A stretch of DNA of 64,000 nt from Juglans regia (Eukaryota > Streptophyta > Magnoliopsida > Fagales > Juglandaceae), in assembly GCF_001411555.2 (NCBI RefSeq), contig NC_049901.1, positions 32,436,838 to 32,500,837 of the forward strand, written 5' to 3'. A model generated the notes under the pieces. That model saw only the letters and a list, made by a program, of their open reading frames with translations, did no database searches and was not told where the DNA came from. The stretch's first letter is position 1; every line of letters begins with the position of its first letter. The position numbers and the translations under genes were made by a program. Of the stretch, positions 11,301-21,352 are shown piece by piece.

Positions 11301-12205
11301 GAGAAGAGAATTTTATAGGGAAGGAAGAGAAGAAAATAGTTGAACCTGCTCTAGGTGCTGATCTTGAAGGTCTTGAAGTTACACCTGCTCATGGTGTCGA
11401 TCTTGAAGGGAATAAGCATGACGAAACTAGAAATGTTCCAGCTTGCACCACAATTTGGGGGATGCACCAAGTTCGTAGTCAGCTTAAAATATTGCTGATG
11501 CTCCAAAGTCATTTGAAGAAAATAGTTTGCTTAAAAATAAAGTTGAGAATATGGGAAGCAAGCAAGAATATGATAAGCGAAAAAAACAAACAATATATGG
11601 AGAAAGAAGAAACAAAAGTGTAGAAGGAGATGTTCCAAGTCTTTGAAATGGCAACTCAGATTCTTAAATCTTTGTTTGCTTTTGACTTGTATTTGGGCGG
11701 TACTATTTTTGAAGTCTGTGCAAAATGCAAGTATTGGAAACTTGGCTTCAAAGTGTTTGATGTAATGGTTGAATGGGTTGTGGCCCTTCACCCTAGAACA
11801 AAAACTTATGCTATGATTTTGTTTGCTTTTTCATTTAAGTTCTTTGAAATGCCAATTTATTGGCCCTTCGACAAAGGAAAGTAATATCATGAGGAATTAA
11901 GTCGTCAGAGATATATTTCGTTGACCACTTCTAATTTTTGTTTCATAGGTTGGATGACAATGATCTAAGGCTTTGCAAATAATGGGCTCTATGAGAGTGC
12001 TGAAATATTGAGATTTGTAAAGATGCGTTGTGGTTTGGTGACTATGAACTCCTTGCCATGCCAACCTTGTGGTCAATGCTTCTTGAAGAAGGAGAGAATG
12101 TTAGGAAGGGAAGTGAAGTGTAGAAGAAGATCATAAGTGATGTGGAAGATCAAAGGAAGTATTGTTGAAAAGGAGAAGTAATGAATAAAAGTAGACGAAA
12201 CAGTG
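11301..12205 (+). pseudogene. Degenerate gene relic, PPR-like (copy A)
   Basis: Two open stretches survive. 11630-11884 (84 codons) includes GFKVFDVMVEW and ALHPRTKTYAMILFAF, which resembles the paired-helix pattern of P-class pentatricopeptide repeats. A second stretch from about 11953 reads MTMI, stop, GFANNGLYESAEIL (MTMIQGFANNG in copy B), like another PPR motif. Between them lies a possible intron remnant (GTAATATC...TTTCATAG). No start, transit peptide or full repeat array is visible, and stops and frameshifts abound. PPR proteins bind organellar RNA; this fragment cannot be functional. Assignment is by motif look only; an F-box or unrelated helical protein is possible. Confidence 0.35.
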
Positions 12206-12455
12206 TGTTGGAAGATTAGTGAAGTAATGCCTTTTAAACTAGTGGTAATTGTGAATAAACTAGTGAATGCTTGTATTACAAATGGTTCGTTTCATGTATG
12301 TGTATAAAAGCCAGCGGGAAGATAGAAATAGATATATGGAAGAACTTGCTTGTTGTAGTTTTAGGAGATAGGATTTTCCCTCGAAGTAAAATCGATCAGT
12401 GTGTTTCTTGATTCAGTTATTGTTTCTTTCTCTTTTTCTTGTTCTTCTCTTGCAA
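12206..12455 (+). mobile_element. LTR-like fragment 2, copy A
   Basis: Starts TGTTGGAAGATTAG and has a TATA box at 12303 (TATAAAAG), a second copy of the GAAATAGATAT...GGAAGAACTTGCTTG block, and a pyrimidine-rich end (TTTCTTGTTCTTCTCTTGCAACCC), as in Copia-type LTRs. No matching full partner or clear CA end is seen; it abuts the gypsy relic at about 12456. Confidence 0.4.
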
Positions 12456-14239
12456 CCCATAAAATCCATATTAGTAGACTTTGTTGTAGAATTCCCCGAC
12501 TTTCCAGAAGAGGTCCAAGATGCACCTTTGATGAATCCCTGGCAGGTATTCGTTGATGGCCCATCCTGGAGAGGAACACAACTGCGCAATCAGGCTAGCA
12601 TGCAAAACCACTAATAACGAGAAAGAGTATGAAGCATTGTTGGCTGGAGCAGCAATCACTCAGTCACTGGGCGTTGATAAGGTAGAGGTAAGAGCCGACT
12701 CCCAAGTGGTTGTTAACCAGGTCTAAGGAGAGTTCATCATGAAAAGCGAGAAGTTAAAGAAATATTCGCTGATGGTGTGGCGAAAATGTGAGCACATCCG
12801 CTACTTCGGGATCCAACAAGTACCGAGGGTAGAGATCCAAAAGGCCGACAGGCTAGCGTGAGCCACGTCCGAAAAAGAATACGCCCCTCAGCCAGAACAC
12901 ATGGTAATTAGAACGGTCGACATGCCCACAGTAGGGTCCGAAATCTCATAAGTCAAACGGGGGGCTCCAGAATGGGTGACAGAGATAATCAAGTATCTGG
13001 ATGCAAACAAGCTTCCTGATAAGAAATGGAAGGCGTGGAAGGTCAAAACTGGGTAGCATGCTTCACCTTGGTAGATGGGGTCATGTACAAACGGGACTAC
13101 TCCATCCCCATCCTGAGGTGTGCCTCATTCAAAGAAGTGTGTTACATACTGGCGAATATACACGAAGGGGTGTGCAGGAACCTTTCCGGTGGGAAGGCGT
13201 TAGTAGGAAATGTGATCAGGGCAAACTTCGTCTGAAAATGCTTTAAGTGTCAAGTGTTCTCCCCGATACCTCATTGCCCGCTGGAGGAGCTGACATTAAT
13301 CATGTCACCCTAGCCGTTTGCACAGTGGGGAATCGACCTGGTTGGACCCTTACCACCGAGTAAGGGAGGAGGAGTAAGATTCCTGGTCGTCATTGTGTAC
13401 TACTTCATCAAATGAGTAGAGGCCGAAGCCCTGTCAACAATAACGACCAACATCATCACTCGATTCCTGTGGAAGACAGTGGTGTGTAGGTTTGGTATCT
13501 CCCACTACATCATATCGAACAATGGGCGATAGTTCAACTCAAACCACTACCACAACTAGTGCAAAGACTTGGGAATCAAGTTCAAGTACTCATCTCCTAG
13601 ACACTCCCAGGCTAACAGACAACTTAGAGCAACTAATATGACACTGCTCAGGATATTTAAGAAGAAGCTCGCCGACAAGAAATGGGCTTGGACAAAGGAG
13701 CTTCCCGGGGTCCTGTGGGCCTACTGGGCCATGGTCAGGATACAAGCAAGGGAGATCCGTTTCGCTCTCACTTACGGGGGTTAAGTAGTGGTGCCTGTGG
13801 AAGTAAGAATACCAACTATAGGGTTCAGCACTTCGACCAAAGCTTGAACGACGAAAAGTTGGAAGAGCAGCTCAACCTGCTGGAGGAGAAAAGGCAAGAG
13901 GCCTAGATGAGGATGGCAATCAACAAAAGAAGGGTCGTGCATTACTTCAACAGGAGAGTTCGACCAAGATCCTTCAAGGTGGGCGACCTAGTATTGAGGC
14001 AAACAGAAACAACTATCCAAGAAGAGGGAAAGTTGGGGCCACGATAGGAAGGCATGTACATCTTCACAGCCAACAACCGGCTGGGATCTTACCTACTCCG
14101 GGGACTCACAAGGAAAGGAACTCTTGCACCCATGGAATGCAGAACATTTATGGAGATATTTCGGTTAAATGTATTAGAGAGACGTATATACAACCCTCCA
14201 AAGATTATGAATAAAATTGTCTTCTCTTTAGAACTATGA
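12456..14239 (+). pseudogene. Ty3/gypsy RNase H-integrase relic (copy A)
   Basis: Decayed pol 3' half. RNase H part: ILVDFVVEFPDF, WQVFVDGPSWRG, then after a frameshift CAIRLACKTTNNEKEYEALL, DKVEVRADSQVVVNQV and GEFIMKSEKLKKY. The pattern resembles the additional RNase H domain of the Tat/Ogre lineage. Integrase part: zinc-finger remnant (IHEGVCRNLSGG, KCFKCQ; a usual His is Leu), WGIDLVGPLPPSKGG with the first Asp, then SNNGR where the second catalytic Asp is Asn, SSPRHSQAN, and a C-terminal NAEHLWRYF. Stops at 12724, 12859, 12949, 13233, 13311, 13413, 13530, 13557 and 13782. Reverse transcriptase, protease and gag are absent. Not functional. Confidence 0.85.
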
Positions 14240-14279
14240 GTTTAACTTTGCAGAAAACACTTTGCAAAACCAAACCGGT

Positions 14280-15292
14280 GAGAGTGGACAGGCGGGTCCA
14301 ATCTACTCAATAGCCCGACCTCCCTAATGGTGAATCCACAGTGCGAAAGGTCAATGACCGCAAGACCTCACTAATTTCTCGTTGCGAGTCAACAAGTGGG
14401 TTTAGTCACTTGATAGCGCGACCTCCCTTAAGGAAAATCCCCGGTGGGAAAGATCAAGGACTGGCCGACCTCACTAATTTCTCGTTGAGGATTAGGCGAG
14501 ACAAGTCATCAGGCTGCCCGACCTCCGTCACAGAGAAGCCATAGAGGAAATGGTCAAGGACTGCTCGACCTCACTAATTTCTCGTTGAGGATTAAGAGGT
14601 GGGATAAGTCATTAGACTGTTCGACCTCCCTCACGGCAAATTCACTATAGGAAAGGTCAAGGACCGCTCGACCTCACACATTTCTCGGAGAGGATTAAAC
14701 GGCAGGACAAGTAATCAAACTACTCGACCTCCCTCATAGAAAATCCATGGCAGGAAAGGTCAAGGACCATCCAACTCACTAATTTCTCGTTGAGGATTAA
14801 GAGGTGGGACAAGTCATCAAATTGCCATATGTCCCTCACGGCGAATTCACGGTGGGAAAGGTCAAGGACAGCCCAATCTCACTCATTTCTCGCAGAGGAT
14901 TAAGAGGCGGGACAAGTCATCAGATTGCCCAATCTCCCTCACGGTGAATCCATAGGCAGAAAAGGTCAAGGACCGCTCGACCTTACTCATTTCTCACGGA
15001 GTATTAAGAGGAGGACAAGTCATCAGACTGCTTGACCTCCCTCATGGCAAATCTGTGGAGGGAAAGGTCATGAATTGACGAACCTCGCTCATTTCTCCCA
15101 AAGGATTAATAGGCGGGACAATTCATTAGACTATCTGACCTCCCTCACAGTAAACTCAAAGGCGGGAAAGGTCAAGGATTGCTTGACCTCACTAATTCCT
15201 CGCCAAGGCCCAATGGACAAGGGTGAGTCATTTGACCACCCAACCACATTAACTCCTTGCTGGGACCCGGCCTCTCTCACACATAAGCACGA
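14280..15292. repeat. Minisatellite of about 103 bp x 9 in gypsy 3' region (copy A)
   Basis: Nine diverged tandem units with phase points near 14286, 14393, 14488, 14593, 14698, 14800, 14902, 15005 and 15107, plus a partial unit to about 15250. Each contains GACAAGTCATCAGACTGC, CGACCTCCCTCA, GGAAAGGTCAAGGAC and CTCACTAATTTCTCG. It lies directly after the integrase end, where Tat/Ogre-type elements are known to carry tandem repeats in a long 3' untranslated region. Confidence 0.85.
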
Positions 15293-15487
15293 AATAAACA
15301 AAGGATGCAACCACAAAAGGAGCCAAGGAAAAGACCAGGTAAGGAGTATGAATCTACACATGAACAAAAAGGGGAAAGAAAGAGAAAAAGGACAACTCGC
15401 GAGTGCATAGTAGACATCAATTTATATATTGCACAATCGAAGTATACATGTTCAATGAAAGAATGCCTTTACATCTTTCCTTTACAC

Positions 15488-15506
15488 AAAAAAAAAAAAA
15501 AAAAAA
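15488..15506 (+). repeat. Poly(A) tract (copy A)
   Basis: Nineteen consecutive A between the minisatellite and the antisense region; 16 in copy B. Probably a simple homopolymer inside the element; no target-site duplication or LINE/SINE body is seen next to it. Confidence 0.7.
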
Positions 15507-15549
15507 GGAAGAAGCAAAAATAGAACTTCAAGGAGAGGGCTCGTCAGGG

Positions 15550-18010
15550 TAGGTGTCCAGCATCAGATCCTTGCTTATGGAGTTATCGTGTCGCAACGCC
15601 ACCAGGTATGGTTGAAGAGACCTCTGGTCGACGAATCTTAGGTCTTCTTGCGGGTTCTCCATCAAATGGTCTCGTAACCTTTCCAAACCCTTCTTGTAGT
15701 CATAGGCCCATGCTCGATTACAAAAGAGTTTTGCCGCCGAAATCTACTCTGACAGCCAAGGAACTTTGTCTTGGACATCGGCCAAATCGGACTTCAGGTC
15801 CTCCAACCAAATCATAGGAGGCCAGCTCGTGCTCTGAGGTGGCCAACTCAGCCTCCAACTGCTCCCCTCGCAACTTTCGCGTATGTGTTAGCCCGAGCGA
15901 TGGCCATTTCAACTTCCCGATCCCTTCACCTGTTTGTTTCGAGATTCGAGGAGGGACGACTTGCTCTTCTAAGACTCAAAAATATTCGTGTAAGTCTCGT
16001 GAAGCCAATTATATGACCTTGCATCAGAATCGTGCTGCTTCATCAGCCTCGAACTCTCGTCCTAGAGCTCGCAGCATGACTTCCGTCCGACGGTCCAGCT
16101 AGCCATGCAAGTTGTCCTGCTCCTCCTCACAGAACTCATTGAGGTGGTATTGGCTGGCCTCCTCTTACAACTTGGCGAGGTCCAGCTAAAGATTCACCCT
16201 CTCCTGGCGGCGGCCTGAGTCCGGTTTGATAAGGTCCTCATCTAGCTCCTCCTTCTCCTTGTTTGCCTGTCGGGCGTACCGCTAGAGGTTGGCTAGGGCT
16301 CAAAGTCCCCATACTTCTTCCTCCAAGGTCCCCCTGTCATCCACGATGAGAGTCGCTAGCTGGTCCACCACTTGGCAAGGAAAACAAGCCGAGTAAAAAA
16401 AAAAAGGGTGAACGAAGGGATAGAGAAAAGTGGGGAAGGACACAATAAGCACTACCCCGGAGAAGAAGAAAGTCTTGAGCTTGTTGGCCATCTTCCAGGT
16501 AGACTAGGTGCGAGTCCTATCAAATCCGGACTTGACTTGTAGAGAGCCTCACTCCCGCCAGCCTCATTGGATGATCCTGCACGTCCTACCTGCAAAAAGG
16601 GTGAGATGGGGAGCTGCTAAGTCTCTTGGGTAGAGGCTTGGAGTGAGGCCCTAGTGCTGCTTGCAGTGTCATCTCCCTGTGGCCCATCAGGCATCCTAAC
16701 AGCGCCCGCACGGCCCTCCCACCTCCACAGCAGCACCCTCCCCAAGGTTCAACTCGGATGCTGGTTCTAGTAGGACTGTGACACCCTCTGTGTCTCTTCT
16801 AGTCCCTGACCCTGAAGGAGCCTCCTACTCGCCTACGGCACTGTCTGTCGGCACTCACTTGGATGAGCACCCCAAGTCCTCACCTTCAAAAAGCACAACG
16901 TCTAAATCAGTGCTGACCACGGACTTTAGCCGATCCCTAACTTGGCCCTTGGTCCCCGTCTTGGCAAAAACAAAGGCACCTCACTGACTTTTAAGGCCAT
17001 CGCTTGGACTCCAGGTGGCCAAGGGCATCTTGCCGACTTCTAGGACCATTGCCTCAACAGAAGACTCCAATGCTGAGGCTGCTCCCACTCCCACTGGCAG
17101 GATGGTGGGGGCCCCAACCTCGGCCAAGGAAGCCACCTCCAAGACTTTTGATGACACGAATTCATACTTGAGGGACTCGTAGAAGGGAGATCCGGGATGG
17201 AAACCTTGTCCTCACTGAGATCGAGGACAAGGGGATGACCAACAGACTCGCTCGAGTGAGGAGAGAAGACACCCTCACATTCACCTGTGGGTTCTTGCTC
17301 CCTGGCGACAGGAGACTCCATACCTTCATTAATGAGTTTGACGGCGTCAAGGGAGAGGATCATCTCCAAGTCGACCTCTGGTGGTGGTTGGAAGAACAGT
17401 GATTCCTTGGGAGTATGCTCCAAAAAGGCCGAGAGGAATGCCATATCGAGTTCTTCCTCACCCCGAGTGAGGATTTTAGTCCTCCCTACATTGCCCGACG
17501 GGGTAGGAGATGACACTGTCTGAGGAGCAAGAGAGGGGGCAATGACCCGGGGGACTTCAGCTGAGCCAGGCGTGACTCAAATCCCCTGGGGTACCCCCAT
17601 GGCACCCTCATTGCCTATTGGGGTGGAAAGACGCATGGTCTGAGGAGTAAGAGGTGGCGGGGTGGAGAAAGAAGTCCCCACCATGACAGGAGATAGTCTT
17701 GGCCAAGGAATGAAAGATGTAGTGCTAGAAGGGCCCCCGACGGGCTCAAAACATGTCACCCACCCTAGGAGGACTGTTCGGGGGAAGGTGGTGGAGCTGA
17801 GTCAGAACTGTTGTTGCAGGACTCCATGACCTGAGGCTTATTCTCCTCCCCCTCCAACTGCAAGCTAGGGGGCCTCTTGTGGTCCTGACATACTGGGGAC
17901 CACATTGGAATGCGGCAGCCTCGAAACGAGTGCGAGCCGAGGGGACTAGATATCGACCTATGTTGGCATCGGTCAGCAAGGCATTGGTGTAAACCTCCTG
18001 CTAATGCGAC
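15550..18010 (-). pseudogene. Antisense accessory reading region of the gypsy element (copy A)
   Basis: On the minus strand, from upstream: LLTDANIGRYLVPSARTRFE (about 17979-17900), a Pro/Ser-rich acidic stretch with MAFLSAFLEHTPKESLFF and VDLEMILSLDAVKLINEGME (about 17440-17330), MANKLKTFFFSG (from 16491), a likely 85-nt intron (16371-16455, GTAGTG...GCCAAG), then VVDQLATLIVDDRGTLEEEV and Glu/Leu-rich coiled-coil-like sequence to QLEAELATSEHELASYD. Stops and frame changes break it throughout. Tat-lineage elements such as Grande are known to carry antisense genes here, which supports this reading. Its function is unknown. Confidence 0.5.
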
Positions 18011-18112
18011 TTCAACCTGGTTCGAATTATTTTTTAAAAATGTTTTAAAATGATAAAAAAGTATGAAAAAAATAATAATAAAAAAAATAAAAGTCTGAAC
18101 TAGCGGTAACAG

Positions 18113-18499
18113 GTTATCACAAAACAAGCAAGTGTACAGAAGTGCAATGCAACTGTCACTTTCAATGCAAATGATCATGACAAAGATCTACACGAGCATT
18201 TCCAGAAAGTTGAAGGGAATATGCTAGGTGGCCATAACGTATTAGAAATGCAACCAATGATGGGAGCAGAAGACTTCTCGTTTTATGCAGAGGTGATTCC
18301 CGGATACTTCTTCTACATTGGGATGAAGAATGGGACTACAGGATAGTTTAAATGGGGACATTCACCTTACTTTATGGTTAATGAAGATGCACTTCCTTAT
18401 GGAGCAGCATTACATGCATCATTGGTCACCAAGTACCTCCCGGAAAACAAGCCCAAACCTAATCTGCCAAAGGCTGTGAGCTTTCGTGATGAGCTCTAA
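18113..18499 (+). pseudogene. IAA-amino acid hydrolase (ILR1-like) terminal exon relic
   Basis: After a splice-acceptor-like AACAG the frame reads VITKQASVQKCNATVTF, then DKDLHEHFQ, MQPMMGAEDFSFYAEVIPGY, HSPYFMVNEDALPYGAALHA and a C-terminal RDEL, as in plant M20D amidohydrolases that release free auxin from amino-acid conjugates in the ER. The last metal-ligand His of the family lies in HSPYF (codon 18359-18361), and RDEL is an ER-retention signal. One in-frame TAG (18344-18346), probably from CAG, breaks it. About 10-15 residues before DKDLHEHF look deleted. Upstream exons are absent: only AT-rich, intron-like DNA (about 18016-18112) separates it from the gypsy relic. Absent from copy B. 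Confidence 0.85.
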
Positions 18500-19166
18500 A
18501 GTGATGAATTGAAGCATGTGAATGAAGTCTCTTGTTACAAGCTTGTTTATTGAGAAAAGTATTTTTTTTTCTCACAATCAGAAGGCAAAGAACGCATACA
18601 CAATATATATATATATATAGCTATTCGAATTTCAAATTTTCTCAAAGTTCATAATTTGCAGCTCGTATATAAATATAACTATATAATAACAGAAGAAAAA
18701 AAGCCAAAAAAAAAAAACCTAGAGGGAAAAGTCCTCCGAAGCCACCAACTTCCGGTGCCATTTTGGCAATTCTACGAACAAGTTCGGAGCCAGCATCTAT
18801 GTCGACACTAGTATTGTTTTATGTTACACTCGCCGTAACTGTTCTCCGGCATTGAAAACACCCAATGGCAGCTATTTCTCAGTCTTCTTGCTGCTCCTAA
18901 TTTCTTAGTCTTTTTACCTATTAGTTGTTCCATTGACAACTTTGCTCAGAAAAATCCATAATATCAGCTAATTTACCTTTGTCAGCCACGAAGCTCCATG
19001 TCTTGTGAGGACAGCCTTGTGTTTGCTTTAACGGTAACAACCATGGTGAAAGACATTATTACAGGTTTATATTTTTGTGTGTGTATGGTATGTATATATA
19101 TATACATACATATATCAGTGTGTAAATTAAAAATGAAAATTAGGAAATCGAATTGCAATGGGTTGA
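18500..19166. other. Flank between hydrolase relic and cyclin-like promoter
   Basis: 3' flank with an (AT)n run at about 18605-18620, A-rich runs near 18690-18717, and TATATATATA with CATACATATAT near 19094-19115. No reading frame or RNA gene is seen. Confidence 0.6.
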
Positions 19167-19177
19167 GCTAACGGCTA
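19167..19177 (+). promoter_or_regulatory. MSA-like element 1
   Basis: GCTAACGGCTA fits the mitosis-specific activator consensus YCYAACGGYYA at 10 of 11 positions. MYB3R factors use such sites at G2/M genes, notably B-type cyclins. It lies about 420 bp before the ATG at 19586. Confidence 0.5.
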
Positions 19178-19297
19178 GAAAATCCCGCAACATAAAAAGC
19201 CTAGAAGGATATGTAGCTGTTTGGATTAGATATCCATCCAAAGGTCAGAAATTTCCCCACAAACAAAAATTAATCCTAAATCATATTCTTCAGAATA

Positions 19298-19307
19298 TAT
19301 AAAAGGA
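19298..19307 (+). promoter_or_regulatory. TATA box of cyclin-like gene start
   Basis: TATATAAAAG, about 290 bp before the ATG and some 20-30 bp before a plausible start of transcription. Confidence 0.5.
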
Positions 19308-19315
19308 CTGACAAG

Positions 19316-19326
19316 CAACGGCTAGT
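19316..19326 (+). promoter_or_regulatory. MSA-like element 2
   Basis: AGCAACGGCTA shares the AACGGCTA core with element 1. It lies just after the TATA box. Confidence 0.45.
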
Positions 19327-19429
19327 AATTCTACGAACATAAAATTGGCTAGGAATTTCAAAACCAAAAAGCCCCTAGGAGAAATATAAACCCTATGTCC
19401 GTAAAGAGGAAGAAACACAGAAACTCAGA

Positions 19430-19467
<38 letters not shown>

Positions 19468-19585
19468 AGAATTTGGGTTCGACGAGTTGGCGACGACTGA
19501 CTACAGTTGTCTCCAAGTGTTTCCATCATCGTTTTTGTCTAGCTTGGGAGTCGTTGTTTGCTATACCTCTCAATAACAACAAGAG

Positions 19586-19624
19586 ATGGCCTCTGGAGTT
19601 GTTGTTCCCCTGCAACAGCCAGAG
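19586..19624 (+). pseudogene. Possible B-type cyclin exon 1 (5' fragment)
   Basis: ATG follows a GA-rich leader ((GA)n at about 19435-19462) and encodes MASGVVVPLQQPE, then a good donor (GAG|GTACTT at 19625). Plant B1-type cyclins often begin MASRxVVPxQxPR, and the two MSA-like sites upstream fit that class. Later exons (RNA-destruction-box region, cyclin box) are not found before the TG array of copy B starts at 21353, so this is a 5' fragment at most. It lies 1.09 kb after the hydrolase relic in the same direction, as if a piece of ordinary genic DNA was captured. A different gene with a similar short N-terminus is possible. Confidence 0.35.
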
Positions 19625-21352
19625 GTACTTCAAAATTTATTTTTTAGTTCTCAATCTATCTCTGTTTGTTCACTTTTTGTTTTGTTGGTTTTATATGGAA
19701 TGTACACTTGTTTGATTTCTTTCGCATCATTGGATTCAATTTGCATTCGGATTTCCTTTTATGATGTGATTTGCTTTTCGTGTAATCAGAGAAATCTGAT
19801 AGAACATGAAGATTCTTAATTTTGTTAAACAATTTCGAGAGAGCCACACGAATGTAGTTTCTTTTGATTTTTTGTCGTCAACCACAATTCCTAATTTGTT
19901 AATTTCATTTTCTATGTGAGGTTGCTTAAAAACTTTTGTTCTGGCTGCCGGAGTCTCAACTCTATAATGAAGAGAGAGGGAGAGATCGTTCTTATGCTTC
20001 TTCACATGCTCACAGGTTGATATAATTCTTCCTTCTTCTCATCTCTCTTATTTGATTGCAATACTTACAACCGTTTCGATGTAAAAAATGGATGCTATGT
20101 AGTAAATTTTAACTTTCTTTTTTAACAAATTCTAGAGAAATTTTTACAGCGAAATCGACTAAGTTTTTTGAATATTTTGACATTCATTTGATGTCGTAAT
20201 GAATCCTAAACTAAAAAGGGCATGAGTTTCTTTATTAATTATTGCATCCTCACCTATGGAACCTAAAACCCTTTGGAAGATTAGCAACTCACCATCATGG
20301 CTACTTATTTACACAAATTTGCCCTTACCAGTTAGGCTACCCACTTAATTGCTTCTCTATTGCATTGAAGTGGGTTAGTGACATTATCTTGTTGTTTTTT
20401 TTAGACCAAATCTTGGTATTCTTATTTTTGTGTTGTTCTCTTTAGTGGTCCTTATTTGCATATATTCGAACTGTTAAAGTAGTATAGAATACATCTTGCC
20501 GATTACATTTATTGATTACGTCAGTATTATAGAATACATCTTGCCCACAAATCACAACCTTTGTTTTTGTTAGAACCAATGGGTGCACGAAAGTTTATAC
20601 ATTTTCCACAAAACAATAAGTGGCCTAGTTTGACGTCTTAGACAATGAAATCCATTTTTAATTAATTAAAAATAAATTAGCCTGAGTTTTTTCACCCTTT
20701 ATTCACTTGACATAAAATGCACTTTTATTACCTCAAAAATAATTATAATCCTTTCTTCCATGAAATATTAAAAAGATAAGTAGGCTACATAATTAATTAC
20801 TTAGGATATGTAAAAGTTCTAGAAGCATGCGGAGCTCTCTCTCTCCTCTCCCTCTATTCGATTGAAGGTATATCTAGGAGAAAAATCTGATTAGTTTTAT
20901 TCGGACACTAGAAATGCTTTTTTTTTTAAATAAATAAAAAAACAATTATGCCTTGTATTTTGAAATGACAAGCCTATTATTTTTTTTTTTTGCATTTTAG
21001 GCAATATCTACGACTGAGAATTTATTGTGATCACTGAAAAAAGATAATAAAAAAATAGAATGCTTATTGATTATTAGAACTTTTGTCCCCAATATTTAAA
21101 TGGCTTCAATAAAGTATAATTTGGACTAACTATTTATTTTTATTGATATTTTTATTTTTGATATAACCTTCAATTATTACATCTACTAAGAAATATTTAT
21201 ATTTACATCATAACCTTAAATATTGTAATCTGTTTCTTCATTTCTTCTACCAGATTCTATAAGAATAAGTTACCTTTTGAAGTAATTGGTTAACATATAC
21301 AAGTTCTACACGCAGGTGGGGATCTATTGTTTCTTACTTTTGAGTAGAACTT
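19625..21352. other. AT-rich tail of copy A (cyclin-like intron 1 onward)
   Basis: Begins as a plausible first intron. Includes a direct repeat TATAGAATACATCTTGCC (about 20483 and 20530), the palindrome TTTTTAATTAATTAAAAA near 20656, T/A homopolymers near 20920-20940 and 20982-20992, and a segment (21016 to about 21093) inverted relative to copy B. No exon is recognised. Confidence 0.6.

Larger units (their letters stand above)
1..21352. repeat. Superunit copy A (left-truncated)
   Basis: First of three tandem superunits. Base 1 is equivalent to base 21891 of copy B and 46561 of copy C; the opening 60 bases equal C but differ from B at several sites. It holds array units 1-10, 12 and a 13/16 fusion (1-11230), the retrotransposon block (11231 to about 18010), captured genic DNA (about 18085-19984) and an AT-rich tail. 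Compared with C it lacks unit 11 and units 14-16, about 4.55 kb in total. Confidence 0.9.

Noticed and set aside
11231..12455. A complete LTR retrotransposon defined by the two LTR-like pieces
   Set aside because: Similarity covers only about 70 bp; no primer-binding site, gag or pol lies between, and no matching ends or target duplication are seen.
14280..15292. CRISPR-like array
   Set aside because: The repeats are about 103 bp, contiguous and diverged, with no unique spacers, and lie in a plant retrotransposon 3' region.
15488..15506. Poly(A) tail of a processed retrogene or LINE
   Set aside because: No retrogene body, no target-site duplication, and gypsy-related sequence on both sides.
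19395..19715. 106-codon frame with an Arg/Glu repeat
   Set aside because: It arises from the (GA)n leader; the better start is the ATG at 19586 with a donor at 19625.
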